From assembly GCA_944392285.1 (NCBI GenBank), contig CALXWF010000075.1:1-13377 (forward strand): a stretch of DNA of 13,377 bases. The letters run 5' to 3'. This document shows, one piece after another, positions 1 through 7,499 of this stretch. The DNA is from an uncultured Alphaproteobacteria bacterium. Lineage in GTDB: Bacteria; Pseudomonadota; Alphaproteobacteria; RF32; CAG-239. The notes under the pieces are model-generated. The model was given only the letters and a program-made list of their open reading frames with translations, ran no database searches and was not told the DNA's origin. The number at the start of each line of letters is the position of its first letter. Within the stretch, counting starts at the first letter, position 1. A program made the translations under genes and the position numbers.

Positions 1-1067
1 GTAATATCCCAAGCCACATCCCATTCTTGGCCGTGAACATCGACCAACAAACGCATGAGTTCGGCGATTGCAATGGCCGGATGCGTATCGTTAAGTTGAA
101 CGCAAACCAAGTCGGGCAGGCCGGTAAAGTCATTACTTTTTTCCAGATAGCGGCGAATAATATCTTGCATGGCGCAAGAGGCGAAGAAATATTGTTGTTT
201 TAAGCGCAACTCTTTGCCCGATTCGACGGCATCTGAGGGGTAAAGCACCTGAGAAACGGTTTCAGTCTCAATTTTTTCTTTAACGGCTTCAATATAACCG
301 CCTTCGTTAAAGATATTAATATCAAGCTCATCGTCGGTTTTGGCTGAGAAAAGACGCAAATAGTTTACCGAGCGTCCTTCATAGCCGACAATCGGAAAAT
401 CATACGGCACACCGTAAAGTGTTTGTGTGTTTGTCCAAATATAATTATCTTTTCCGTTAGGAGATTTAATATTTTCGACGCTGCCATAGATTGGAATTTT
501 GACCGTGCGGTCGGGTCTGGCAAATTGCCAAGGAGAGTTTTCGGCCAACCAGCTGTCGGCTTGTTCGATTTGATAGCCGTTTTCAAATTTTTGCTTAAAA
601 AGTCCGAAGTGGTAGTTAATGCCGTATCCGAAACCGGGAATTTTCATTGAGGCCATAGAGTCAAGATAGCAGGCAGCCAAGCGCCCCAAACCGCCGTTAC
701 CCAAAGCCGGGTCATATTCGGCATCAAAAATTTCTTCTAAAGAAATCTCGGGAAAACCGTCAATTTTAATATCTTTAATGATGTCAAACAAGCCAAGGTT
801 ATGCAGATTATTTTCCAAAGAGCGCCCGATAAGATACTCAACCGACAAATAATAAATACGTTTGGTGCCGACCTTGTTGTAGCGGGCAATGGTTTCGTAC
901 ATTTTATCCATGGCAAATTCGCGCACGGCCAAAGCAATAGCTTCCAAGGCTTCGCTTTTATTAATTTCGCAAGTTCTTTTGCCGATAAAATATTTAATAT
1001 AATGTTCAATGGAAAGTTTTAATCTGGCTTTGTCAATTTCATTGATCATTAAAGATTTTTTTTTCAC
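1..1067 (-). CDS. glgP: Glycogen/starch (alpha-glucan) phosphorylase, N-terminal part; 3' end beyond window
   Basis: Pyridoxal-phosphate enzyme that releases glucose-1-phosphate from the ends of alpha-1,4-glucans in the cytoplasm, mobilising stored glycogen. The minus strand is open from a GTG at 1067 to the window edge, giving about 355 of the roughly 800-830 residues usual for the family. Diagnostic blocks are visible in the expected order: YYLSVEYLIGRSLENNL (about 72-88), DPALGNGGLGRLAACYLDS (about 119-137), YGINYHFGLFKQ, and QLNDTHPAIAIAELMRLL near the edge. The lysine that binds the cofactor lies in the missing C-terminal part. I chose GTG 1067 because AAGGAG (1076-1081) sits 8 bases upstream; the in-frame ATG at 1049 would be 26 bases away. 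The gene is divergent from tolC, and other glycogen genes, if linked, must lie to the left. Identification is secure. Specificity for glycogen versus maltodextrin cannot be told from this fragment. Confidence 0.95.
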   Translation of the reverse strand, partial: MKKKSLMINEIDKARLKLSIEHYIKYFIGKRTCEINKSEALEAIALAVREFAMDKMYETIARYNKVGTKRIYYLSVEYLIGRSLENNLHNLGLFDIIKDIKIDGFPEISLEEIFDAEYDPALGNGGLGRLAACYLDSMASMKIPGFGYGINYHFGLFKQKFENGYQIEQADSWLAENSPWQFARPDRTVKIPIYGSVENIKSPNGKDNYIWTNTQTLYGVPYDFPIVGYEGRSVNYLRLFSAKTDDELDINIFNEGGYIEAVKEKIETETVSQVLYPSDAVESGKELRLKQQYFFASCAMQDIIRRYLEKSNDFTGLPDLVCVQLNDTHPAIAIAELMRLLVDVHGQEWDVAWDI

Positions 1068-1075
1068 GGATTTTT

Positions 1076-1081
1076 CTCCTT
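1076..1081 (-). promoter_or_regulatory. Ribosome binding site that sets the GTG start of glgP
   Basis: Read on the minus strand, AAGGAG lies 8 bases before GTG 1067. It is too far (26 bases) from the in-frame ATG at 1049, so the GTG start, adding six residues (MKKKSL), is preferred. Confidence 0.7.
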
Positions 1082-1182
1082 CCGAACATAAACATACTAA
1101 CTTATCCCCAAAATAAACGGAATTGTTTGAAATATGGTTAATAAAATTATAAATTTTGGTTAGAGTTTTTTTAATAAATGCA

Positions 1183-1210
1183 TTGCAAAATAGAACAAAA
1201 TCAATATACT
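1183..1210 (+). promoter_or_regulatory. Candidate sigma70-type promoter of tolC
   Basis: TTGCAA (1183-1188), 16 bases, then TATACT (1205-1210), which differs at one position from the -10 consensus. It lies 35 bases upstream of the tolC start in an AT-rich divergent gap shared with glgP. AT-rich DNA yields chance matches, so this is a candidate only. Confidence 0.4.
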
Positions 1211-1245
1211 TAATCAAAAAGTGAAATTTAATTTATGGTGAAAGA

Positions 1246-2595
1246 ATGAAGAAAACATTTTTGGGTGCGTTGCTTGTTGCCACGGCTTTGTCTGCGCCGG
1301 TTCAGGCACAAGATATTTTTGAGGCCTTAAGCCAAACCTATAAAACCAACCCGACCTTGCAGGCGCAAAGGGCCTATTTGCGCAGTGTCGATGAAAACGT
1401 TGCCATAGCCAAGTCAGGCTATCGTCCGAATATTGCCTTAACCGGCAGTTATACCGATGCCAGCGTCAGCAGCAATGTTGCCGCGCAAGATAATGATTCC
1501 AAACAATCAGCCGTGGCGGCCAAAATTTCTCAGCCGTTGTTTAGCGGTTTTCAAACCGTTAACTCGGTAAAATCGGCTGACAGCATGGTTAGGTCCGAGC
1601 AAAACAATTTGTACAATGTTGAACAAAACATTTTTTTGGAGGCCTCAACGGCTTATTTAGACGTTGTTCGCGATGCATCTATCGTTGAGCTGCAAAAAAA
1701 CAATGAAAAATTGTTAAAGAAACGTTTGGAAGAAACCGAGCAGCGTTTTAATGTCGGTGAGGTTACGCGTACAGACGTTTCTCAAGCAAAAGCGCGCTAT
1801 TCTCGCGCCAAAGCGGATCGTATCAGTGCGGAAGGAACTTTAGAAGTTTCAAAATCTAATTTTGAACGCATTATCGGTCAAGCCCCTGAAGAATTAAGCG
1901 AGCCCGAGAATTTGAATGAGTTTTTGCCAAAAACCTCGGAAGAGGCTGTTAACTACGCCTTGGCACACAACTTTGCCATTTTGCAAGCCAAGCACTATTT
2001 AGATTCCAAAAGCTATGATGTTGCCGTAAATAACGGTGCTTTGTTGCCCTCTGTTACTTTGGACGGTGTTGCCTCGCACACGCGCGGAGACATTGACCTA
2101 TATTCCGACAAAGTCAGAACCGATAATTTGGAGTGGGGGGTTAATATGACCGTTCCTCTGTATAATTCCGGTGAAACCCGCGCCAAGATTCGCCAAAGCA
2201 AATACCTAAAATGGCAAGCGCAAGAAAAAGTTTTGGAAACCACCAGAACCATTGTGTCAACGGTCACCAGTGCTTGGGAATATATGTTGGCCAACAAAGC
2301 CATGATTGCGTCAATTCAAGATCAGGTTAAAGCCAATGAAATAGCCTTAGACGGTGTTCAAAAAGAAGAGGCCTTGGGTAACCGTACGATATTAGACGTG
2401 TTAGATGCTTATCAAGAGCTCTTAAACTCCAATGTTGAAGAGGTAAAGGCACGTCGTGACTATTATGTTTCTTCCATGAATGTCTTGTTAGCCATGGGCA
2501 AACTTACGGCTGAAAACCTAAAACTTGATGTTGAGCTTTATAATCCGAAAGTCTACTACAAAGAGACCCGTGACAAATGGTTTGCTTTAGAGTAA
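1246..2595 (+). CDS. tolC: TolC-family outer membrane efflux / type I secretion protein
   Basis: Trimeric outer-membrane channel with a periplasmic alpha-helical tunnel, acting as the exit duct for tripartite efflux pumps and type I secretion systems. The 449-residue length is normal for the family. Residues 1-21 form a signal peptide with a lysine start, a hydrophobic core and an Ala-X-Ala type site (VQA before QD). The two tandem OEP repeats show as matching stretches: SQPLFSG (95-101) followed by a long helix, and VPLYNSG (303-309) followed by its counterpart, each marking a membrane strand running into tunnel helices. The start has GGTG 5 bases upstream. No inner-membrane pump or adaptor gene is nearby, so the partner is unknown. 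In many alphaproteobacteria this gene precedes a DUF2497 gene and valS, as here, and no terminator separates it from the popZ-like gene, so co-transcription is likely. Confidence 0.93.
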   Translation: MKKTFLGALLVATALSAPVQAQDIFEALSQTYKTNPTLQAQRAYLRSVDENVAIAKSGYRPNIALTGSYTDASVSSNVAAQDNDSKQSAVAAKISQPLFSGFQTVNSVKSADSMVRSEQNNLYNVEQNIFLEASTAYLDVVRDASIVELQKNNEKLLKKRLEETEQRFNVGEVTRTDVSQAKARYSRAKADRISAEGTLEVSKSNFERIIGQAPEELSEPENLNEFLPKTSEEAVNYALAHNFAILQAKHYLDSKSYDVAVNNGALLPSVTLDGVASHTRGDIDLYSDKVRTDNLEWGVNMTVPLYNSGETRAKIRQSKYLKWQAQEKVLETTRTIVSTVTSAWEYMLANKAMIASIQDQVKANEIALDGVQKEEALGNRTILDVLDAYQELLNSNVEEVKARRDYYVSSMNVLLAMGKLTAENLKLDVELYNPKVYYKETRDKWFALE

Positions 2596-2666
2596 ACAAG
2601 AGGCTTGAAAAATAAAAAATTTATCGTTAATCTGATAAAAACTTTAATAATTTTGGTGATAAAAAT

Positions 2667-3821
2667 ATGACGCCTGACGGTAACGAAGAAAATCTCTCAA
2701 TGGAAGACATTCTTTCTTCTATCAAAAACATATTGGAAGAAAGCGAAAAACCGCAAACATCGCCTCAAACGGCCGCAGCTCCGGAGACTGAGCCGACGGC
2801 AGTCCCTGAGGTCGAGCCGACAGCAACTCAGAGTGAATCTCCTGCGGAAGCCGCCGCGCCGGTTGCCGAACAGGCGGAAGAAGGCGATTCTGTCTTTAAT
2901 CTGTCTCCTTCAATGATGATTGAAAATCCGGAGCTAACGGCACCTGCCGAAGTTGAGGAGAGTATCAAAGAAACTGATGTAGCTTTACCGGAGCTCGAAG
3001 ATGTTTCCGCAGGCGAAGCTCCTGAGACCATAGCCGAAGATACCATTGTTGAAGAAGAGACGGTACAGGAACCTGAAGAAGTTGCGTCAGAGGTTGCCGC
3101 AGAAGAGCCGATAATAGAGGCCGAGCCTGAAATTATGGACGCCTCTCCGCTGAGCTTAGATGAAGTTCCCGCAGATGCTGCCTCAGATCCGATTTATGAA
3201 CCTGAAGATGACATGGCCAGTGCCGATGCCGCGGATATTTCACCGATTACGGATGAAGATACACCGATTATTGAAGATGAATTTATCAATCAAAATCTTG
3301 AACAAGGGGATGGCGAAGTTGAAGACCGCCTGATTGATGATGAAACGATAAATGAGGTCATTAACCGTGGTCAAATAGCGGTAGACACAGACCGTGACCC
3401 GACGGAAAACATGACGGAAATTGCCGCTGTTTCAGCAGAAGAAACACCTAAATCTGAAAGACTTGATGATGAAGCGGTAGATGTTTCGGCTGATATTATC
3501 AATAATTTTGCTAAGATTTTTTCAGAGCACAAAGGCAGTTCGGAAAATGTGGCAACCGCATATCCGACGCCTGAAGCCAATACCAAAATCGGCATGGGTG
3601 CTGCCACGCTTGAAGATTTGGTTAAAGCCGTTATCCGCGACATTATTGCCGAAGAGATAAAAACAGAATTATCCCGCAGTAATTTAGCCGTTGATGACAT
3701 TGCGCTGGAAGAAATAAAAGCACAAACAAAGACCTGGCTGAACGAAAATTTGCCGGCAGTTGTTGAATCTGTTGTCCAAAAAGAAATTGAGCGAGTGATG
3801 GTAAAGGTTGGCAGAAACTGA
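2667..3821 (+). CDS. PopZ-like polar organizer protein (DUF2497 family) with long acidic linker
   Basis: PopZ proteins self-assemble into a cell-pole matrix that anchors the chromosome through ParB and recruits cell-cycle regulators; family members outside Caulobacter are often labelled only DUF2497. This 384-residue protein shows the expected tripartite plan. There is a short N-terminal helix, SMEDILSSIKNILEE (11-25), like the client-binding region. A linker of nearly 290 residues, dominated by Glu, Asp, Pro, Ala and Val, looks disordered and strongly acidic. The conserved C-terminal region begins at LEDLV (315-319) and ends in TWLNENLPAVVESVV (from about 356) and KEIERV. The Caulobacter protein, as I recall it, is about 177 residues, so the linker here is much longer. 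In canonical members LEDLV and the WL-(D/N)-ENLP helix are only about 10 residues apart; here they are 38 apart, suggesting an insertion in the oligomerisation region. GGTGA lies 6-8 bases before the ATG. Family assignment is solid; polar function is inferred. Confidence 0.85.
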   Translation: MTPDGNEENLSMEDILSSIKNILEESEKPQTSPQTAAAPETEPTAVPEVEPTATQSESPAEAAAPVAEQAEEGDSVFNLSPSMMIENPELTAPAEVEESIKETDVALPELEDVSAGEAPETIAEDTIVEEETVQEPEEVASEVAAEEPIIEAEPEIMDASPLSLDEVPADAASDPIYEPEDDMASADAADISPITDEDTPIIEDEFINQNLEQGDGEVEDRLIDDETINEVINRGQIAVDTDRDPTENMTEIAAVSAEETPKSERLDDEAVDVSADIINNFAKIFSEHKGSSENVATAYPTPEANTKIGMGAATLEDLVKAVIRDIIAEEIKTELSRSNLAVDDIALEEIKAQTKTWLNENLPAVVESVVQKEIERVMVKVGRN

Positions 3822-3851
3822 TAATTTTTGGCTGCCTGACCTTTATGCTTT

Positions 3852-3882
3852 TTGCCCCCAAATTTATTTTGAGGGCAATTTT
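3852..3882 (+). terminator. Imperfect hairpin between popZ-like gene and valS, possible weak terminator or attenuator
   Basis: The arms TTGCCCCCAAA (3852-3862) and TTTGAGGGCAA (3868-3878) pair over 11 bases with one C-A mismatch around a 5-base loop, followed by only four T residues before an A. It could reduce read-through into valS or stabilise the upstream transcript end. The short T-run makes full termination doubtful. Confidence 0.45.
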
Positions 3883-3922
3883 ATGATTATCGCTTTTGTA
3901 CCAATAAAATAAGGAAAATAAA

Positions 3923-6709
3923 ATGTTAGAGAAGACCTATAATCCCAAAGATTTTGAAAATACCATATATGAGAGATGGGAGCACAAAGAAGATGCGCAT
4001 GGTTGCACGGTCTTTCAACCTGCCATGGATAACCCTGAGAATGCAGGCAAATTTACCAAAAAAGAAGACAATTTCAGCATTGTTATTCCGCCGGCAAATG
4101 TTACCGGCTATTTGCACATGGGACATGCCTTAGACTATACTTTGCAAGATATTTTGGTCCGCTATAACCGCATGCAAGGCAAAAATGTTTTATGGCAAGT
4201 CGGAACCGACCATGCCGGAATTGCAACGCAAATGGTTGTTGAGCGCAATTTGGCCAAAGAAGGCAAAAGCCGTCATGACTTTACAAGAGAAGAGTTTATC
4301 AACAAAGTTTGGGAGTGGAAAGAGCATTCCGGCGGCACCATTACGCGTCAGTTGCGTCGGCTCGGGGCTTCGGTAGATTGGAAGCGCGAGCGTTTTACCA
4401 TGGATGAAGGCTTGTCAAAAGCCGTTCGCAAAATTTTTGTTATGTTGTACCATGACGGATTAATTTACAAAGACAAACGTCTGGTTAACTGGGACCCGAA
4501 ATTAGGGACGGCGGTTTCTGATTTGGAGGTTGTTTCCAAAGATGTTGCCGGCAAAATGTACTACTACAAATATCCGATAGAAGGCGAGGAAGGTGAATAT
4601 ATTCACATTGCCACCACCCGTCCTGAAACCATGTTCGGAGACACGGCGGTAGCAGTTTCTGCCGAAAATGAAAAGCTCAAACACTTAATCGGCAAAAACG
4701 CAATTTTGCCGATAGTCAACCGTCCGATTCCGATTGTCGCCGATGCGCATGCCGACCCCGAGAAAGGAACCGGCGCGGTTAAAATTACACCGGCACATGA
4801 CTTTAACGACTTTGAGGTTGGCAAGCGTCATAATCTGCCGATGATAAATATTTTAAACTTTGACGGCACATTAAATGACAACACGCCTTTCCCCGGCATG
4901 GATACGCAAGCTGCCCGCAAAGCCACTTTAGAAAAATTAGACTCTTTGGGTTTGATGGAAAAAGTTGAAGACCACCAGATGACCATTCCTTACGGCGAGC
5001 GTTCCGGGGCGGTCATTGAGCCGATGTTAACCGACCAATGGTTTGTAGATGCGCCGAAATTGGCAGAAGATGCGCGCCGCGCCGTTGAATGCGGAGCCAT
5101 GGCTTTTATTCCAGATAACTATAAAAAGACATATTTTGAGTGGATGGGAGAAGGCAAAATCCAACCCTGGTGTATTTCGCGTCAACTTTGGTGGGGACAC
5201 CAAATGCCGATATGGTACGGCCCCGACGGCAAGGTCTTCTGCCAAGAAAACGAGGCAGAAGCTCAGACCGAAGCCGATAAAGCATATGGCAAACATGTTG
5301 AATTAACGCGTGAGACAGATGTTTTGGATACTTGGTTTTCATCAGGTTTATGGGCATTTTCGACTTTAGGTTGGCCGGATGATGATGCACAAAATCCGCA
5401 AGATTATTTGAAACATTTTTATCCGACATCAATTTTGGTAACGGGGTTTGACATTATTTTCTTCTGGGTTGCCCGCATGATGATGATGAGCTTATACGCC
5501 ATGCGCAAAAGAAAAGACGCCAAATTCGGCAAGCCGGATTTTGCCGCCATGAGCAAAGAAGAGCAAAGAAAATATTATGCCGACATTGTTCCTTTTGCCA
5601 AAGCCTATCTTCATGGTTTGGTCAGAGACGAGCAGGGCCGCAAAATGTCAAAATCCAAAGGCAACACGGTTGACCCTCTAGAGATGATTGACAAATACGG
5701 GGCAGATGCTTTGCGCTTTTTCATGGCAGCCATGGAAACCCAAGGCCGTGACGTAAATGTGTCGGAGCCGCGTATTGCCGGTTATCGTAACTTTGCCACA
5801 AAAATTTGGAATGCGGTTCGTTTCGGTGAGATGAACTCTTGTGACTTGCCGCAAGACTTTGACATCAACCAAATCAAACTGCCGATAAACAAATGGGTTG
5901 TCAACAAAGTTAAAAAGACCCTGTTTATGCTGGATGCCAATTTGCAAGATTATCGTTTTTCTTTGGCGGCGGCTAATGTCTATGACTTTATCTGGCGTGA
6001 GTTTTGCAAATGGTACATTGAGCTGAGCAAGCCGATTCTCTATGGCGAAGATGAAGCCGCCAAAGCTGAAGTCAGAGCGACTTTTGCATGGGCTAGAGAT
6101 AATATTTTGAAGTTTATGCACCCCTTCATGCCCTTTATTACCACTGAGTTGTGGGACAAAACGGCCGACCGCAAAGGTCAAGAGCTGATTCTTGCGCCAT
6201 GGCCCAAGTTAGGGGCTTATGATGAAGACGCCATGCGTGAGATTGACCAAGCCATAGACATGATAGAGGTCATCACCTCACTGCGCGGCGAGGTTAATGT
6301 TCCGGCGGCGGCTCAGTTAAAAGCATTTGTCGTTATGGACAACAAAGCCACGGTTGAGCATAATTACGAGAGCATTTGTCGCCAAGCGCGTTTGGCTTCA
6401 ATAGAGATTTTGGATAAACCTCTGGAAGAAAATGCGCAAAAAGGCATGATAATGACCTATGAGCGCGGGCTGATGATTTATCTGAACGTTGAGGGAATTA
6501 TTGATGCTGCGGCAGAAAAAGCACGTCTGGAAAAGACCATTGCCGAACTCGAGAAAAACCTCAAAGGCTATGCCGCCAAGTTAAGCAACGCCAACTTTGT
6601 TGAAAAAGCACCGGCGGCGGTTGTTGCCGAGGAGCGTCGCCGTCAGGCAGAGGCTTTGGAACAAAAAGAAAAAGCCGAAGTCGGATTAAAACGCTTACAG
6701 CATTTATAA
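3923..6709 (+). CDS. valS: Valyl-tRNA synthetase
   Basis: Class I aminoacyl-tRNA synthetase that charges tRNA-Val and hydrolyses mischarged Thr-tRNA-Val in its CP1 editing domain; cytoplasmic and essential. At 928 residues it has normal length. The Rossmann core opens with PPANVTGYLHMGHAL (56-70), where HMGH (65-68) is the HIGH signature; the first motif has Ala where PPPN is commoner. The editing domain is marked by TTRPETMFGDTAVAV, the connecting peptide by PWCISRQLWWGHQ, and the second catalytic signature is KMSKS (574-578). An anticodon-binding helical domain follows. The last about 65 residues, rich in Glu, Lys and Arg with heptad-like spacing, form the C-terminal coiled coil typical of bacterial ValRS that contacts the tRNA elbow. 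AAGGAAAA precedes the ATG. It lies 101 bases after the popZ-like gene, behind a weak hairpin, and is closed by a strong terminator. No T-box leader is seen. Confidence 0.98.
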   Translation: MLEKTYNPKDFENTIYERWEHKEDAHGCTVFQPAMDNPENAGKFTKKEDNFSIVIPPANVTGYLHMGHALDYTLQDILVRYNRMQGKNVLWQVGTDHAGIATQMVVERNLAKEGKSRHDFTREEFINKVWEWKEHSGGTITRQLRRLGASVDWKRERFTMDEGLSKAVRKIFVMLYHDGLIYKDKRLVNWDPKLGTAVSDLEVVSKDVAGKMYYYKYPIEGEEGEYIHIATTRPETMFGDTAVAVSAENEKLKHLIGKNAILPIVNRPIPIVADAHADPEKGTGAVKITPAHDFNDFEVGKRHNLPMINILNFDGTLNDNTPFPGMDTQAARKATLEKLDSLGLMEKVEDHQMTIPYGERSGAVIEPMLTDQWFVDAPKLAEDARRAVECGAMAFIPDNYKKTYFEWMGEGKIQPWCISRQLWWGHQMPIWYGPDGKVFCQENEAEAQTEADKAYGKHVELTRETDVLDTWFSSGLWAFSTLGWPDDDAQNPQDYLKHFYPTSILVTGFDIIFFWVARMMMMSLYAMRKRKDAKFGKPDFAAMSKEEQRKYYADIVPFAKAYLHGLVRDEQGRKMSKSKGNTVDPLEMIDKYGADALRFFMAAMETQGRDVNVSEPRIAGYRNFATKIWNAVRFGEMNSCDLPQDFDINQIKLPINKWVVNKVKKTLFMLDANLQDYRFSLAAANVYDFIWREFCKWYIELSKPILYGEDEAAKAEVRATFAWARDNILKFMHPFMPFITTELWDKTADRKGQELILAPWPKLGAYDEDAMREIDQAIDMIEVITSLRGEVNVPAAAQLKAFVVMDNKATVEHNYESICRQARLASIEILDKPLEENAQKGMIMTYERGLMIYLNVEGIIDAAAEKARLEKTIAELEKNLKGYAAKLSNANFVEKAPAAVVAEERRRQAEALEQKEKAEVGLKRLQHL

Positions 6710-6711
6710 GC

Positions 6712-6741
6712 AAAAGCCCTTCAAAGAGAGGGGCTTTTTTT
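6712..6741 (+). terminator. Rho-independent terminator of valS
   Basis: The arms AAAAGCCCTTC (6712-6722) and GAGGGGCTTTT (6728-6738) form an 11-base stem with one G-U pair around a 5-base loop. The right arm runs into an unbroken T-tract ending at 6741. It begins 3 bases after the valS stop codon. Confidence 0.9.
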
Positions 6742-6756
6742 GTGTTTTAAAATTTC

Positions 6757-6785
6757 TTGGCAAACAGACTGGTATATGGTAGAAT
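6757..6785 (+). promoter_or_regulatory. Strong candidate promoter of the glutaminase-like gene
   Basis: TTGGCA (6757-6762), 17 bases, then TAGAAT (6780-6785): each hexamer has five of six consensus positions at optimal spacing. It sits just downstream of the valS terminator. The expected transcription start, around 6791-6793, falls at the Shine-Dalgarno, so the leader would be very short. A longer open frame starting with TTG at 6757 would overlap this promoter, which argues against that start. Confidence 0.65.
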
Positions 6786-6804
6786 AAAGCCAAAGGAGAA
6801 GCAG

Positions 6805-7446
6805 ATGCAAAAAGTTTTGGATGCTGAAAAAATCCGTGGTTATGACAAACTTTTCCAACAATGGAAGGCGGAGCTTTTTCCGCATGAGGAATATAAATAT
6901 GCCAACCAAGTTTGCTTTGCATTTGCGCACAAATTAGCAAAAAAAGCAAAAGAAGAGGGTTTCCTTCCCATAAAAGCCTGGTGTCTGCAATCTCAAAATG
7001 ATGAAGCTGTGGTCGCGCGCTTTCCGGCCGCCACAGCGGAAGGTTTTATTGAAAGACGTTGGCAAGGGTTTCATGTTGCCATGGCCATTGACTTGCCCAT
7101 ATACAAAGACAGCAACAAAACAGAGCGTTTGATTTTTGATCCGGTTTTGTTTAACCAGCCGGTTCGCTTGGCAGATTGGCAAAGAGCCTTAAACAGCAGT
7201 GAAGAATATATTTGTTTTTCAGCCGCCAAGTTCGGGGCAGAGGCCAAGGCGGATACGAGCTTTTACGGCGGCAGCGGTTATTGGTTGGACAAAGACCCGC
7301 CGTTAAATTTAGACACCCATGCCAAAGCCATGTTGCAGGGGATTAATACCGAAACTGAAAAACTCACATTGCTAAATTCGCCTTTAATGAGGTTGGCCAA
7401 TGTGAGTGAAAGGCAGATAAGCAGAAGCCAAGGGGTAGAAAGATAA
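6805..7446 (+). CDS. Putative protein-glutaminase-like (protein glutamine deamidase) papain-fold enzyme
   Basis: A 213-residue soluble protein with no signal peptide or membrane segment. I recognise the core pattern of the protein-glutaminase family (the Chryseobacterium protein-glutaminase; Pfam Gln_deamidase_2-type), which hydrolyses side-chain amides of protein glutamines using a Cys-His-Asp triad. The order matches: Cys37 in NQVCFAFAHKLA (35-46), on a helix with the family's Cys-x-x-x-Ala-His pattern; His90 in WQGFHVAMAI (86-95); and Asp112 in LIFDPVLFNQPVRLADW (109-125), resembling the family's I-D-P-S-L-F block. The spacings of 53 and 22 residues are close to the 41 and 20 I recall for the reference enzyme. 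A tail segment GYWLDKDPPLNLD (158-170) also has a counterpart there. The ATG at 6805 is chosen because AAGGAG (6793-6798) is 6 bases upstream. The gene has its own promoter and terminator. The absence of an export signal suggests a cytoplasmic substrate or non-classical delivery; substrate and activity are unknown. Confidence 0.65.
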   Translation: MQKVLDAEKIRGYDKLFQQWKAELFPHEEYKYANQVCFAFAHKLAKKAKEEGFLPIKAWCLQSQNDEAVVARFPAATAEGFIERRWQGFHVAMAIDLPIYKDSNKTERLIFDPVLFNQPVRLADWQRALNSSEEYICFSAAKFGAEAKADTSFYGGSGYWLDKDPPLNLDTHAKAMLQGINTETEKLTLLNSPLMRLANVSERQISRSQGVER

Positions 7447-7475
7447 AAAAAGCGGTTCTCTCAGAACCGCTTTTT
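7447..7475. terminator. Bidirectional terminator shared by the glutaminase-like gene and enolase
   Basis: A perfect 13-base stem: the left arm AAAAAGCGGTTCT (7447-7459) and right arm AGAACCGCTTTTT (7463-7475) enclose a 3-base CTC loop. There are T-runs on the plus strand after the right arm and, through the A-run, on the minus strand too. It lies between the converging genes, 1 base past the plus-strand stop and 25 bases past the enolase stop. Confidence 0.9.
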
Positions 7476-7499
7476 CTTTTCGTTTTTCAGGATTTTATA

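Noticed and set aside
1068..1245. Possible small RNA or riboswitch in the AT-rich glgP-tolC gap
   Set aside because: No stable hairpin or known aptamer pattern was visible by eye; only promoter-like elements and ribosome binding sites could be supported.
3822..3922. Possible T-box or tRNA-sensing leader before valS
   Set aside because: The gap is too short, lacks the T-box consensus, and that mechanism is not typical of proteobacteria. Only a simple hairpin is present.
5678..6181. A 167-codon open frame on the minus strand inside valS
   Set aside because: Fully antisense to valS, with no motif and no independent promoter or terminator, so a shadow frame.
6757..6804. N-terminal extension of the glutaminase-like protein from a TTG codon (16 extra residues)
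   Set aside because: It overlaps the promoter hexamers, has no ribosome binding site, and the ATG at 6805 has AAGGAG at ideal spacing.
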